From Criblamydia sequanensis CRIB-18 (GTDB lineage Bacteria > Chlamydiota > Chlamydiia > Chlamydiales > Criblamydiaceae): 64,000 nt of DNA. A model generated the notes under the pieces. That model did no database searches. It was not told the DNA's origin and saw nothing but the letters and a program-made list of their open reading frames with translations. Of this stretch, positions 9,481 through 17,735 are shown in pieces. How positions within the stretch are numbered: position 1 is the stretch's first letter; each line of letters begins with the position of its first letter. A program made the position numbers and the translations under genes. Where the stretch lies: contig NZ_CCEJ010000013.1 in assembly GCF_000750955.1 (NCBI RefSeq), positions 21,127-85,126 of the forward strand. The letters run 5' to 3'.

Positions 9481-9899
9481 TCTAAGAATCTATCGCGATC
9501 TTTGAGATTTGGAATTACACAAGCGGTTGGTTTAAAGATTTTTTTTCTGTGTTTAGCAATGAATCGATAACCGAAATTATAGAGCCAGGCAGGCAAGAAA
9601 TAAAAAACCCCAAGAGCTTTATAACCCCCTCCAAGCAACCAAAAAATACGAAAGACAGCTTTTCCAAAAAGATAAACTTTTGGATTCTCCCCTTGATAAT
9701 CTTCGATTAGAATAATACTGTCGGCTTGCTTTACCTCGTCCGGAAGATCTTGTAGAGCCAAGGCTGCATGTTTTCCTTGCAGGGGAGCAAAGATAAAAAC
9801 CCTTTTTTTATCGGCTTTCAAGAGAAACTGAACGACCTGATCGCAAAAACCGCACTCGCCATCATAAAAAACAAGATGTTTCATGGGACTGTCTGCCAT
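9477..9899 (-). CDS. DCC-family thiol-disulfide oxidoreductase-like protein (DUF393)
   Basis: A 140-aa protein. The N-terminal VFYDGECGFCDQVVQFLLKAD carries the family's D13-G-E-C16-G-F-C19 signature (Asp-Cys-Cys, hence DCC) in a thioredoxin-like fold. The following FAPLQGKHAA and the C-terminal LPAWLYNFGYRFIAKHRKK are also typical. Proposed role is thiol-disulfide exchange; true substrates are not known for the family. It lies 14 bases downstream of dnaG on the same strand, so probably cotranscribed. Confidence 0.85.
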   Translation of the reverse strand: MADSPMKHLVFYDGECGFCDQVVQFLLKADKKRVFIFAPLQGKHAALALQDLPDEVKQADSIILIEDYQGENPKVYLFGKAVFRIFWLLGGGYKALGVFYFLPAWLYNFGYRFIAKHRKKIFKPTACVIPNLKDRDRFLD

Positions 9900-9913
9900 A
9901 ACTTATAAACCTT

Positions 9914-11698
9914 TTATCCAAGGGTCAAATTTAATTGCGGCGGGGTTTTTCTTAAGTCATCAAATTCTTTCGCTAAAGAAAAAGCTTCTTCTTCTGTTAA
10001 AAGCCCGCTCTGTATCTTTATTTTAATCGCTTCTCTTTTTTCCATCCAATTTCGAAGCATGATTTTAGACATCGTCTCTTTAAAGTGCTCCTCAGCTTTT
10101 GAGCGGTCAACCTTTTTTTCAAGTATTTCTTGAAGAAGCCTTTGGTGATCTTCTGTTTCTTCATTGGCAATCGCTTCGATCCAATCAAAATGAGTACCGT
10201 TAAAATGGGCAGCAAGGATTTCTTGATAAAGCGCTTTGCAAATCTCGGTGTGAAAGTAATCCGGTAAAATATTATTCTTAGCCCAACTCATAAACCGCTT
10301 TTTTTCACTGCTTGCTAAAATCAGCCATCTTAAGAAATCCGATTCGAGGATTTTATGGGGGTCAAGAGGCTTATAGGATGTGAAAGCTTCCCTTTTAATA
10401 AATTCAGGGGGTTTTATCGACATCGCTGAAAGAAGCGTGCTCTCGGGCAAATTTGCTAGCTTAGCAAGTTTTTTTAAACTCTCATGAACTAAGACCTCGC
10501 TCTTCCATTCCCTGACTTGCCCTCTAATTTCTGAGATGACTTGCGTTTTAATAGCCGGGGAATTCATATCTCTTAACGCCGAGCGATAATGGAAAAGAAA
10601 TTCTATATACTCACTGGCCCCTTTCAAAAGCTCTTCAAAAGCTTCAAACCCTTTATTTTTTAAAAAGCTGTCGGGATCTTCTTTTTCAGGTAAAGCAACA
10701 ACCCTTGCTTCCACTCCTTCTTTTAAGAAAAGCTCTCCAATTTTACAGGCCGCTTCCTTTCCGGCTTTGTCCCCATCTAAAACAAGATAGGCAGTTTGAA
10801 CCCCAAGCCGCAAAAGCTCTTCAAGATGCCCTTCTCCAAAGGCTGTGCCTTGTGCTGCAACAGTCAAGTCAAAGCCTCCTTCAATAAGCCTTAAAGCATC
10901 GATTTGCCCTTCGACTATAATCACACGCCTTTCCTTAGCTATTCGCTTTCTTGAATAATTTAAGCCGAAAAGGGTCCTTGATTTTTTAAAAACAGGGGTT
11001 TCCCTCGTGTTTACATACTTCCCTCCAAAAACGCTTTCTTTAATTTTACGGGCGGAAAAACCAATGATGGCACCCGATGCATGATGGATTGGGAATGTGA
11101 TTCTCTCATTAAAGAATTCGCGAAGCTTCCCCTCATCTGTCTTGGTTAAAAGACCGCTTTCAACGAGGATATCATCACTAAAGTTATTCTCGTGCATGAA
11201 TTTTCTGAATAACCCCATAGCTTTTGGAGCCAAGCCGAGCCGAAAGCGCTTAATGAACTCAAGGGTCAATCCCCTTGTAATAAGATAGGAAAGAGCTTCT
11301 CTTCCCTCTTCTGTCCTTAAGAGGAAAAACTGAAAAAAAAGAGAGGCTTTATCAAGGGCTGCTTTTATGAGGGGTACTTGATCATTTTTTTCAAGCTCAA
11401 GAGAGAGCTCAAGGGGCACAGAAAACCTTTCAGCAAGGGTTTCAACGGCTTCTTTAAAAGTCATCCCCTCTCGGGTAATCAGATAGTGGATGGCATCGCC
11501 ATGAGCGCCGCAACCAAAGCAATGGTAGTGGCGGTCCCCTTTTTGAACAATGAAAGAAGGCGTTTTTTCATCATGAAAAGGACAAAGGCCCTTATAAGAA
11601 GCCCCCGATCTTTTAAGCTCCATTCGAGCCGACAGAAAATCTACAAGGTCTACTCTTTGTCTTAAGGTATCCAAACTCTCTTTTGTAAAAACGACCAT
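9914..11698 (-). CDS. dnaG: DNA primase
   Basis: Makes RNA primers for replication. The CHC2 zinc ribbon is complete (Cys39, His42, Cys60, Cys63 in CPFHDEKTPSF...YHCFGCGAHGD). The catalytic core follows (GFSARKI...GGKYVNTRETPVFKKSRTLFGL) and the TOPRIM acidic residues are visible in VEGQIDALRL and LDGDKAGKEA. At 594 aa it has normal primase length; the C-terminal region should contact DnaB helicase. One copy of the 21-bp direct repeat lies just upstream of its ATG (11708-11728). Confidence 0.97.
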   Translation of the reverse strand: MVVFTKESLDTLRQRVDLVDFLSARMELKRSGASYKGLCPFHDEKTPSFIVQKGDRHYHCFGCGAHGDAIHYLITREGMTFKEAVETLAERFSVPLELSLELEKNDQVPLIKAALDKASLFFQFFLLRTEEGREALSYLITRGLTLEFIKRFRLGLAPKAMGLFRKFMHENNFSDDILVESGLLTKTDEGKLREFFNERITFPIHHASGAIIGFSARKIKESVFGGKYVNTRETPVFKKSRTLFGLNYSRKRIAKERRVIIVEGQIDALRLIEGGFDLTVAAQGTAFGEGHLEELLRLGVQTAYLVLDGDKAGKEAACKIGELFLKEGVEARVVALPEKEDPDSFLKNKGFEAFEELLKGASEYIEFLFHYRSALRDMNSPAIKTQVISEIRGQVREWKSEVLVHESLKKLAKLANLPESTLLSAMSIKPPEFIKREAFTSYKPLDPHKILESDFLRWLILASSEKKRFMSWAKNNILPDYFHTEICKALYQEILAAHFNGTHFDWIEAIANEETEDHQRLLQEILEKKVDRSKAEEHFKETMSKIMLRNWMEKREAIKIKIQSGLLTEEEAFSLAKEFDDLRKTPPQLNLTLG

Positions 11699-11707
11699 GA
11701 CGTTTCT

Positions 11708-11728
11708 TTAAACCCAAGTTTTAAGTCT
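11708..11728. repeat. 21-bp direct repeat, left copy
   Basis: Core AAACCCAAGTTTTAAG. All 21 bases are identical and in the same orientation at 12840-12860. The two copies bound a 1.1-kb segment carrying only the PfpI-like gene and the Cys-rich secreted gene. This copy sits 10 bases upstream of the dnaG start codon. Confidence 0.9.
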
Positions 11729-11779
11729 ATCACCAAGAGAATTTTTTAACTTATCTTGCGAAGCTTTTAAGTTCATATT

Positions 11780-12328
11780 TTAGGTAAGAGCATACTGGCT
11801 TTTCTTATTTTTTTGCAGAAATTTAATGATTGCAGGGCAAAATTGAGGTAAGTCATTGGGGTCTCGACTTGAAATAAAATTTTGATCGACAACTACAGGT
11901 TCATCCACCCAATTTGCCCCGGCATTAATCAAATCGTCTTTGATTGCATTTACGGAAGTGCACCTGACTCCATTGATGACTTTTGCTGAAATGGGCACCC
12001 AGCCGGCATGGCAAATAAAGGCAATAAGCTTTCCCTGGTCGTAAAACTTTTTTGTAATTTCAAGAACTTTTTTATCCACCCGAAGCTTATCCGGAGCATA
12101 GCCTCCCGGGATTATTAACGCTTGAAACTGATCGACATTAACCTCATTAAAGCCAAGATCCGACTTTACCGGAACGCCGTGTTTGCCGGTATAGACAGTT
12201 TTTGAAGCCGGACCTGCCACAAGAACTTCGGCTCCGGCTTCTTTTAAACGAATTTTTGGATAATGAAGTTCCATATCTTCAAAAGTATCTGCTGCAAAGA
12301 TAAGAATTCGATTCCCTGAAAGTTCCAT
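11780..12328 (-). CDS. DJ-1/PfpI family protein
   Basis: A 182-aa member of the class I glutamine amidotransferase-like PfpI/DJ-1 superfamily. The nucleophile elbow FICHAGW gives Cys106-His107, and the conserved acid residue is in FEDMEL (Glu17). IIPGGYAPD is the expected glycine-rich turn. Characterised relatives are stress proteins, deglycase-like enzymes or intracellular peptidases; which applies here cannot be told. It lies 26 bases downstream of the small secreted-protein gene on the same strand, inside the direct-repeat-bounded segment. Confidence 0.9.
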   Translation of the reverse strand: MELSGNRILIFAADTFEDMELHYPKIRLKEAGAEVLVAGPASKTVYTGKHGVPVKSDLGFNEVNVDQFQALIIPGGYAPDKLRVDKKVLEITKKFYDQGKLIAFICHAGWVPISAKVINGVRCTSVNAIKDDLINAGANWVDEPVVVDQNFISSRDPNDLPQFCPAIIKFLQKNKKSQYALT

Positions 12329-12354
12329 AAAAAAGCCTCCCTGCTTAATTTTAT

Positions 12355-12657
12355 TTATTTTACCCGGTAGTAGGGTTTTGTTAAGGCATCGACAAAGTCA
12401 TCGTCTCTTCTTCCTGCCCAATCGACTTCATCATCATCATCGGGAAGCGCAAATACGCGGCTATTTACGAAAACCGAGCAGCAAGGATAATAGTAGCGAT
12501 GCTTATAGGCTCCGTAGGGGATGCCCTTTCTGTAATAGTTTTGGGTGCATGAACAACATCTTCCGGCATCGCAGCTTGTTCTTTCATAGGAGTTGGCTTG
12601 TATTGAAGATAATAATAGAAAAACAAAAGTTGAAAAAAAGGCTATTCCTTTAACCAT
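12355..12657 (-). CDS. Small Cys-rich secreted protein, unknown function
   Basis: A 100-aa protein with a clear Sec signal peptide (MVKGIAFFSTFVFLLLSSIQANS, cleavage likely near residue 22). The mature part has six cysteines, including two CC pairs (CDAGRCCSCTQ, YYPCCSVF), a Tyr-rich middle and an acidic DDDDEVDWAGRRDDD tail. It would be envelope-located or exported and could be disulfide cross-linked, as envelope proteins of chlamydial elementary bodies are; that link is inference. No family recognised. The region 12658-12909 upstream is shared with the divergent recD2 gene. Confidence 0.7.
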   Translation of the reverse strand: MVKGIAFFSTFVFLLLSSIQANSYERTSCDAGRCCSCTQNYYRKGIPYGAYKHRYYYPCCSVFVNSRVFALPDDDDEVDWAGRRDDDFVDALTKPYYRVK

Positions 12658-12839
12658 AAATCCCTCTCTATAGATGAGTTACACCCTACGAACCTTAGAA
12701 TAAGGGGTAAAAAGCATAACCATGTCTAAATTTTATAATTAAAAATTTTTTGATAAACCGCAAGTCGACTTAAGAATTTTTTGGATATTATTCCACAGGC
12801 CATGCTAGTTTTATACCCATGAAACTTCAAAAATTTAAC

Positions 12840-12860
12840 TTAAACCCAAGTTTTAAGTCT
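12840..12860. repeat. 21-bp direct repeat, right copy
   Basis: Identical to 11708-11728 over 21 bases and in the same orientation; 1132 bp separate equivalent positions. It lies about 50 bases upstream of the recD2 start, so each copy is immediately 5' of a DNA-metabolism gene. Confidence 0.9.
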
Positions 12861-12909
12861 TTTAAAACAAGGAACGAATGAATCTCATTCGTTATCATGT
12901 ATCTACTTT

Positions 12910-15069
12910 ATGGAAGAAATAGTCGGTTTAATCGAGCGTATCACTTTTCAAAATGAAGAAACGGGCTATGCGGTCATAAAAATTAAAATCAAGTCCATCA
13001 AAGACTTAGTGACAGTTATTGGCACTTTTCCAGGTATTCAGATTGGAGAAACGATAAGACTTTTTGGTGTTTGGAAACAGCATTTGATCCATGGCAAGCA
13101 GTTTTCAGCAGAACGGTTTTCAATCGAAATGCCGGTTGAAATTGAAGGCATAAGAAAGTATTTAGGGTCGGGCCTTATCAAAGGAATTGGCCCTATTTAT
13201 GCTGAGCGAATCGTTCAAGCCTTTGGAGATGAGACACTAGTCGTTATTGAAAAAACTCCAGACAAACTTCTAACGATAGAAGGCCTTGGCAAAAAGCGCT
13301 TGGAAGCTATCAAAGAGTCCTGGCAAGCTCAAAAATCAATCCGCAATTTGATGATTTTTCTAAGGACTTATGACATTAGTCCGGGCTCCGCTTCAAGAAT
13401 ATTTAAGCTCTATGGCGAACAAGCGGTTTTCAAGATAAAAGAAAACCCTTACTTACTTGCGAAAGAAGTTCATGGGATTGGCTTTAAAACCGCTGATACG
13501 ATTGCAAGTAAAATGGGTTACCCTCACGACTCTCCGTTAAGAGTGGAATCAGGTCTTCAGCATATTCTTTTCACCTTGTCTGAAGAAGGCCACACTTGTT
13601 TGCCGGAAAGCGAGCTTTTGGAAAAAGCAAAAGAAGAGCTCGCCCTTGAAACGGATTTTCTTAAGAGAAATTTGGAAAACCTTCTCAAAGAAGGCACCCT
13701 CATTCAAAATAATTTGGTTTACGAAGGAGCCCTTCTCCCTTTTATTTGGACAAGGCCCTTATTTTTAAGCGAGATGGGGATTGCCAAAGAATTGAAAAGA
13801 CTGACAGCAAGCGAGAGCCGCCTTAGAAAAATTGATCTAAAAAAGGCTCTAGAATGGGTTCAAAATAAGTTATCTATTAAACTTGCCGAAAAGCAGGAAC
13901 TTGCCGTAAAGGAAGCTGTCTCAAAAAAAGCTCTCATCATAACAGGGGGGCCTGGAACCGGCAAAAGCACCATCACTAATGCCGTCATTTCAATTAGCGA
14001 GGTCTTAACAAATAAAATCGTCTTAGCGGCACCAACCGGAAGAGCGGCTAAAAGAATGAGTGAAATAACTAAAAAGAAAGCGTCGACCATTCACTCCCTT
14101 TTAGAATATGACTTCACAAAAGGCGGCTTTAAAAAAAATCGGGAAAATCCAATCGATTGCGATCTTATCATTATCGATGAAGCCAGCATGATCGATACGC
14201 TTTTAATGTATCAGCTATTAAGAGCCGTCCCCGATCATGCTAGAGTGATTTTTGTTGGCGATATACATCAGCTGCCGAGTGTCGGTGCAGGAAATGTTTT
14301 AAAGGATCTCATTGCCTCTAGACAAATTGCAGTAAAAGAGCTAAAGGAAATATTTCGCCAAGCCCAAGGCTCCAAGATCATCACTAATGCCCATAGAATC
14401 AATCTTGGGCAATTTCCAGACCTTCGTAATGACCCTCAAAGCGACTTTTTCTTTTTGGAAGCAAAAGAGCCTGAACTTGTATTAAAAGAAGTCCTTTCCC
14501 TAGCTGCCACAAGGCTTTCATCCAAATATGGTTTCGACCCTAAAAAAGACATCCAAGTGATCGCTCCGATGAGAAAAGGAGTCATCGGGATTGAAAATTT
14601 AAATCGCGAGCTTCAAAAAGAGCTAAATCCAAAAGAAGAAGGGCTCTCCCGCTTTGGTCAGATTTTTAAAGAAAATGATAAAGTCATGCAAATTCGCAAT
14701 AACTATAAAAAGCAAGTTTACAATGGCGACATAGGGTTTATTAAATTCATAAATTATGGCGAACAGGAGCTTACAGTTTCTTTTGATTCGCTCGATGTTT
14801 GCTATGAATTTTCAGAAATGGATGAGCTTGTCTTAGCTTATGCCGTGTCTGTCCATAAATACCAGGGAAGTGAAGCGCCTTGCATTATTTTTCCAATTCA
14901 CACAAGCCACTTTAAAATGCTGCAGAGGAATCTTCTCTACACAGCTGTGACAAGAGGAAAAAAAATGGTTGTTTTAGTCGGACATAAAAAAGCTCTTGCC
15001 ATAGCTGCTAAAAATGATGAAGTCAAAAGAAGATACACGGGTTTAAAACAGGCTCTTATGAATATTTAA
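12910..15069 (+). CDS. recD2: RecD2-type SF1B 5'-3' DNA helicase
   Basis: A 719-aa helicase. The N-terminal OB-like and HhH region (GIRKYLGSGLIKGIGPIYAERIV, IEGLGKKRLEAI, VHGIGFKTADTIA) is the RecD2 hallmark that separates it from RecD of RecBCD. Walker A is GGPGTGKS (346-353), Walker B IIIDEASMID; later motifs are FVGDIHQLPSVGAGNVL, APMRKGVIG, MQIRNNYKK, VYNGDIG, VHKYQGSEAP and LLYTAVTRGKK. RecD2 enzymes act in repair and replication-fork processing without RecBC. Its stop overlaps the next start (TAATG). Confidence 0.95.
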   Translation: MEEIVGLIERITFQNEETGYAVIKIKIKSIKDLVTVIGTFPGIQIGETIRLFGVWKQHLIHGKQFSAERFSIEMPVEIEGIRKYLGSGLIKGIGPIYAERIVQAFGDETLVVIEKTPDKLLTIEGLGKKRLEAIKESWQAQKSIRNLMIFLRTYDISPGSASRIFKLYGEQAVFKIKENPYLLAKEVHGIGFKTADTIASKMGYPHDSPLRVESGLQHILFTLSEEGHTCLPESELLEKAKEELALETDFLKRNLENLLKEGTLIQNNLVYEGALLPFIWTRPLFLSEMGIAKELKRLTASESRLRKIDLKKALEWVQNKLSIKLAEKQELAVKEAVSKKALIITGGPGTGKSTITNAVISISEVLTNKIVLAAPTGRAAKRMSEITKKKASTIHSLLEYDFTKGGFKKNRENPIDCDLIIIDEASMIDTLLMYQLLRAVPDHARVIFVGDIHQLPSVGAGNVLKDLIASRQIAVKELKEIFRQAQGSKIITNAHRINLGQFPDLRNDPQSDFFFLEAKEPELVLKEVLSLAATRLSSKYGFDPKKDIQVIAPMRKGVIGIENLNRELQKELNPKEEGLSRFGQIFKENDKVMQIRNNYKKQVYNGDIGFIKFINYGEQELTVSFDSLDVCYEFSEMDELVLAYAVSVHKYQGSEAPCIIFPIHTSHFKMLQRNLLYTAVTRGKKMVVLVGHKKALAIAAKNDEVKRRYTGLKQALMNI

Positions 15070-16085
15070 TGAACTTTAAACTTTTTTATTTATTCCTCTA
15101 CCTATCTTTTTTTTGCCTCCTTTCTTTTTATGGGAATTTGTCTTTAAAAACGGCTCTCCCAACTGAAACGGATGAACTTGTTTTTTATGCTCAAGAAAAT
15201 GGGGATGATTTAAGACGAACTTTTAAAAGCGCCATTGAATCTGCTAAGAACTCTATCCTTATTTCTATCTATAACATCAATGACTCTCTTATTATCAATG
15301 CTTTAAATAAACAAGCTGAAAAGCAAAAGAAAATTACAATCTATTACGATGCCAAAGCTAAGGGAAACTTTCCTTCAAACTTCCATCCGAAAGTACGTTT
15401 AATCCCCTTTTTCGGCAAAGGTTTGATGCATCAAAAAATTATGATTATTGATGACAAAACGATCTATTTTGGCTCCGCAAATTTGACCTGGTCCTCACTT
15501 TCGCTCCATGGAAATCTTGTGGCCGGCTTAACTTCAGAAAAAGCGGCCCATTTTCTTAAAAATTGCTTGGAATGCCAGTTTTCAAGCACACCTTTTTGTC
15601 CGACCTATAGGGAAGAGAGTCCTTTAAATTTTGAACTATGGATGCTTCCAAAAGCCAAGCAATCCGTCGATAAGGTAAAGCAGCTATTGGCAACTGCAAA
15701 AAAAACAATAAAAGTCGCTATGTATACTTGGACAAGAGGAGATTTTGCAGAAAGCCTTATTGAAGCTAAAAATAGAGGAGTGCATGTTGAAATTGCGGTC
15801 GATGGCAATTCAATGGGAAAATTCTCAAAAGCTATGAAGATCATCAAAAATGAATCTATTCCCCTTTATCTTTATAGAGGGCCCGGGCTTCTTCATCATA
15901 AATTTGTTTGGATTGATGAGACCATTCTCATTCATGGCTCCACAAATTGGACAAAAGCTGCTTTCAATCAAAATTACGAATCCTTTATGATTTTAAATCA
16001 ATTAACCTCCAAAGAAAATCTATATCTTAAAAATTTATGGAAAAAAATAATCTCGGATTGCAGCCTTGTGAACAACCCCTCTTAA
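15069..16085 (+). CDS. Phospholipase D-family protein (two HKD motifs)
   Basis: A 338-aa protein with a hydrophobic N-terminus (LFYLFLYLSFFCLLSFYGNL), a signal peptide or anchor. Both HxKxxxxD motifs are intact: HQKIMIID (121-128) followed by GSANLTWSS, and HHKFVWID (276-283) followed by GSTNWTKAA. Two HKD motifs in one chain make one PLD active site. Substrate may be phospholipid or nucleic acid (compare Nuc endonuclease and mitochondrial PLD6); the export signal argues for envelope or host lipid or extracellular nucleic acid. It is translationally coupled to recD2 and overlaps dapB by 49 bases. Confidence 0.88.
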   Translation: MNFKLFYLFLYLSFFCLLSFYGNLSLKTALPTETDELVFYAQENGDDLRRTFKSAIESAKNSILISIYNINDSLIINALNKQAEKQKKITIYYDAKAKGNFPSNFHPKVRLIPFFGKGLMHQKIMIIDDKTIYFGSANLTWSSLSLHGNLVAGLTSEKAAHFLKNCLECQFSSTPFCPTYREESPLNFELWMLPKAKQSVDKVKQLLATAKKTIKVAMYTWTRGDFAESLIEAKNRGVHVEIAVDGNSMGKFSKAMKIIKNESIPLYLYRGPGLLHHKFVWIDETILIHGSTNWTKAAFNQNYESFMILNQLTSKENLYLKNLWKKIISDCSLVNNPS

Positions 16086-16828
16086 AAGTAGCTCTTGTAG
16101 GCTATGGAAAGATGGGGAAGGAAATTGAATCCATCGCTTGCAAAAATAACGTTGAAATTAAAGCGAAGCTCGATTTAAGGACTATGAGCCCTTTGGAGAT
16201 AGAGAAAGCGGTTTCTTTTGTTGATATATGCATTGACTTTACCCGACCCGAGTCTGTCTTAAACAATATTAAAATTCTCTCGCATTTAAAAAAAAATGTG
16301 GTGATTGGAACTACCGGTTTTGAAAAGCATTTGCCGGAAGTTAAAAATCTTGCACAAAAAAATGAGATTGGGATTTTGTATTCCCCCAATTTTTCAATAG
16401 GAGTGCTCCTTTTTATTGAAATCATAAAAAAAGCAGCCACCCTTTTTTCTCCTTTTTCCGAGTATGATGTTTCAGGCTTTGAAGCCCACCATAAAGATAA
16501 AATCGACATGCCTTCCGGAACTGCCAAACATATTGGCGATACGCTCCTCAATGCCATAAATAGAAAAACAAAAGTGGTCTATCAAAAAGATACCCTTCAA
16601 GATCCAAAAGCTGAAATCTCATTTTCTTCCCTTCGTAGTGGCGCAATTCCAGGAACACACACCGTATTATTCGATTCTTTTGCAGATACAATTACCCTGA
16701 CTCATTCTGCAAGAAATAGATCCGGCTTTGCAAGCGGCGCTTTATTTGCAGCTCACTGGCTCAAAGGGAAAAAAGGATTTTTTACATTAGATGATATTTT
16801 GGGATCTTTTAACAAGAGTAAAAAATGA
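16037..16828 (+). CDS. dapB: 4-hydroxy-tetrahydrodipicolinate reductase
   Basis: Second committed step of lysine/meso-DAP synthesis. The N-terminal Rossmann motif is VALVGYGKMGKEI, and EAHHKDKIDMPSGTAKHIGD matches the family signature with the catalytic His and Lys. At 263 aa it has normal length. The ATG at 16037 gives a 16-residue lead inside the preceding PLD gene; TTG at 16058 (MQPCEQPLLKVAL) is an alternative start. It overlaps dapA by 4 bases (ATGA). Confidence 0.95.
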   Translation: MEKNNLGLQPCEQPLLKVALVGYGKMGKEIESIACKNNVEIKAKLDLRTMSPLEIEKAVSFVDICIDFTRPESVLNNIKILSHLKKNVVIGTTGFEKHLPEVKNLAQKNEIGILYSPNFSIGVLLFIEIIKKAATLFSPFSEYDVSGFEAHHKDKIDMPSGTAKHIGDTLLNAINRKTKVVYQKDTLQDPKAEISFSSLRSGAIPGTHTVLFDSFADTITLTHSARNRSGFASGALFAAHWLKGKKGFFTLDDILGSFNKSKK

Positions 16829-17727
16829 AGTTAACCGATGGTGTTTATACGGCCCTGATCACTCCTTTTCAGAACGATATGAGTTTGGATTTAGAGGGAT
16901 TAAAGGAGAATATCAACTTTCAAATGGAAAGCGGGGTTCAAGGCGTTGTCGCCTTAGGGACGACTGGCGAGTGTCCCACCATCGAAGAGTTTGAAAAAGA
17001 GCTTATCATCTCCGCAGCCAAAGAAGCGCTTAACGGGCGCGGGCATTTGATGGTCGGCACAGGAAGCTATTCTACCAAGGCAACGATCAAAGCTACGAAA
17101 AAAGCAAGCGAACTTGGAGCCGATTCGGCTTTAGTTGTAGCTCCCTATTACAATAAACCTCCCCAAGAAGGTCTCATTAAGCATTTTTTGGAAGTTGCAG
17201 ATGCCTCTTTGGTTCCTATTATTCTCTACAATGTTCCGGTAAGGTGCGTGACAAATATTGAACTTGCAACCTATCTTAGGCTAGTCGAACACGAAAACAT
17301 TATCGGCATAAAAGAAGCTTCAGGAAACATTCTTTTTATTACGGAAGTGATTCGAAAAATTAGGGAAAAAAGAAAAGATATCCTTATCTTCTCAGGAGAT
17401 GATACCTTAACCCTTCCTATTCTTTCCTTAGGTGGAAATGGGGTAATCTCTGTCGCAAGCAACCTCATCCCCTATGAACTTCAAGAGTTTGTTAGACAAT
17501 GCTTAAATTTCGAATATCAAAAAGCTCAAACTAAATTTTATGAGCTTTTTCCTCTTTTTCAAGCCTTGTTTCTAACCACAAATCCGATTCCTGTAAAAAA
17601 AGCCATGGCTCTTCTAAATAGAAAAGCCGGTCCTCTAAGGCTGCCTTTAATTGAAATGAACGAAGCATTAACTTTGAAACTCACTCAAATCATGAATGAA
17701 ACTCTTTTAGAAAGAAGTCTAATTTAA
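16825..17727 (+). CDS. dapA: 4-hydroxy-tetrahydrodipicolinate synthase
   Basis: Condenses pyruvate with aspartate semialdehyde. It is a 300-aa TIM barrel with GTTGE (45-49), Tyr135 in LYNVPVR, and the Schiff-base Lys163 in IGIKEASGN; FSGDDTLTLPILSLGGNGVISV is also typical. The start overlaps the dapB stop by 4 bases; the stop is 8 bases before dapL. The DAP made here would feed peptidoglycan-type crosslinks and lysine. Confidence 0.97.
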   Translation: MKLTDGVYTALITPFQNDMSLDLEGLKENINFQMESGVQGVVALGTTGECPTIEEFEKELIISAAKEALNGRGHLMVGTGSYSTKATIKATKKASELGADSALVVAPYYNKPPQEGLIKHFLEVADASLVPIILYNVPVRCVTNIELATYLRLVEHENIIGIKEASGNILFITEVIRKIREKRKDILIFSGDDTLTLPILSLGGNGVISVASNLIPYELQEFVRQCLNFEYQKAQTKFYELFPLFQALFLTTNPIPVKKAMALLNRKAGPLRLPLIEMNEALTLKLTQIMNETLLERSLI

Positions 17728-17735
17728 GAGGAACA

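Noticed and set aside
16102..16557. 151-codon minus-strand frame inside dapB
   Set aside because: Completely covered by dapB with intact catalytic motifs; no independent start signal or domain.
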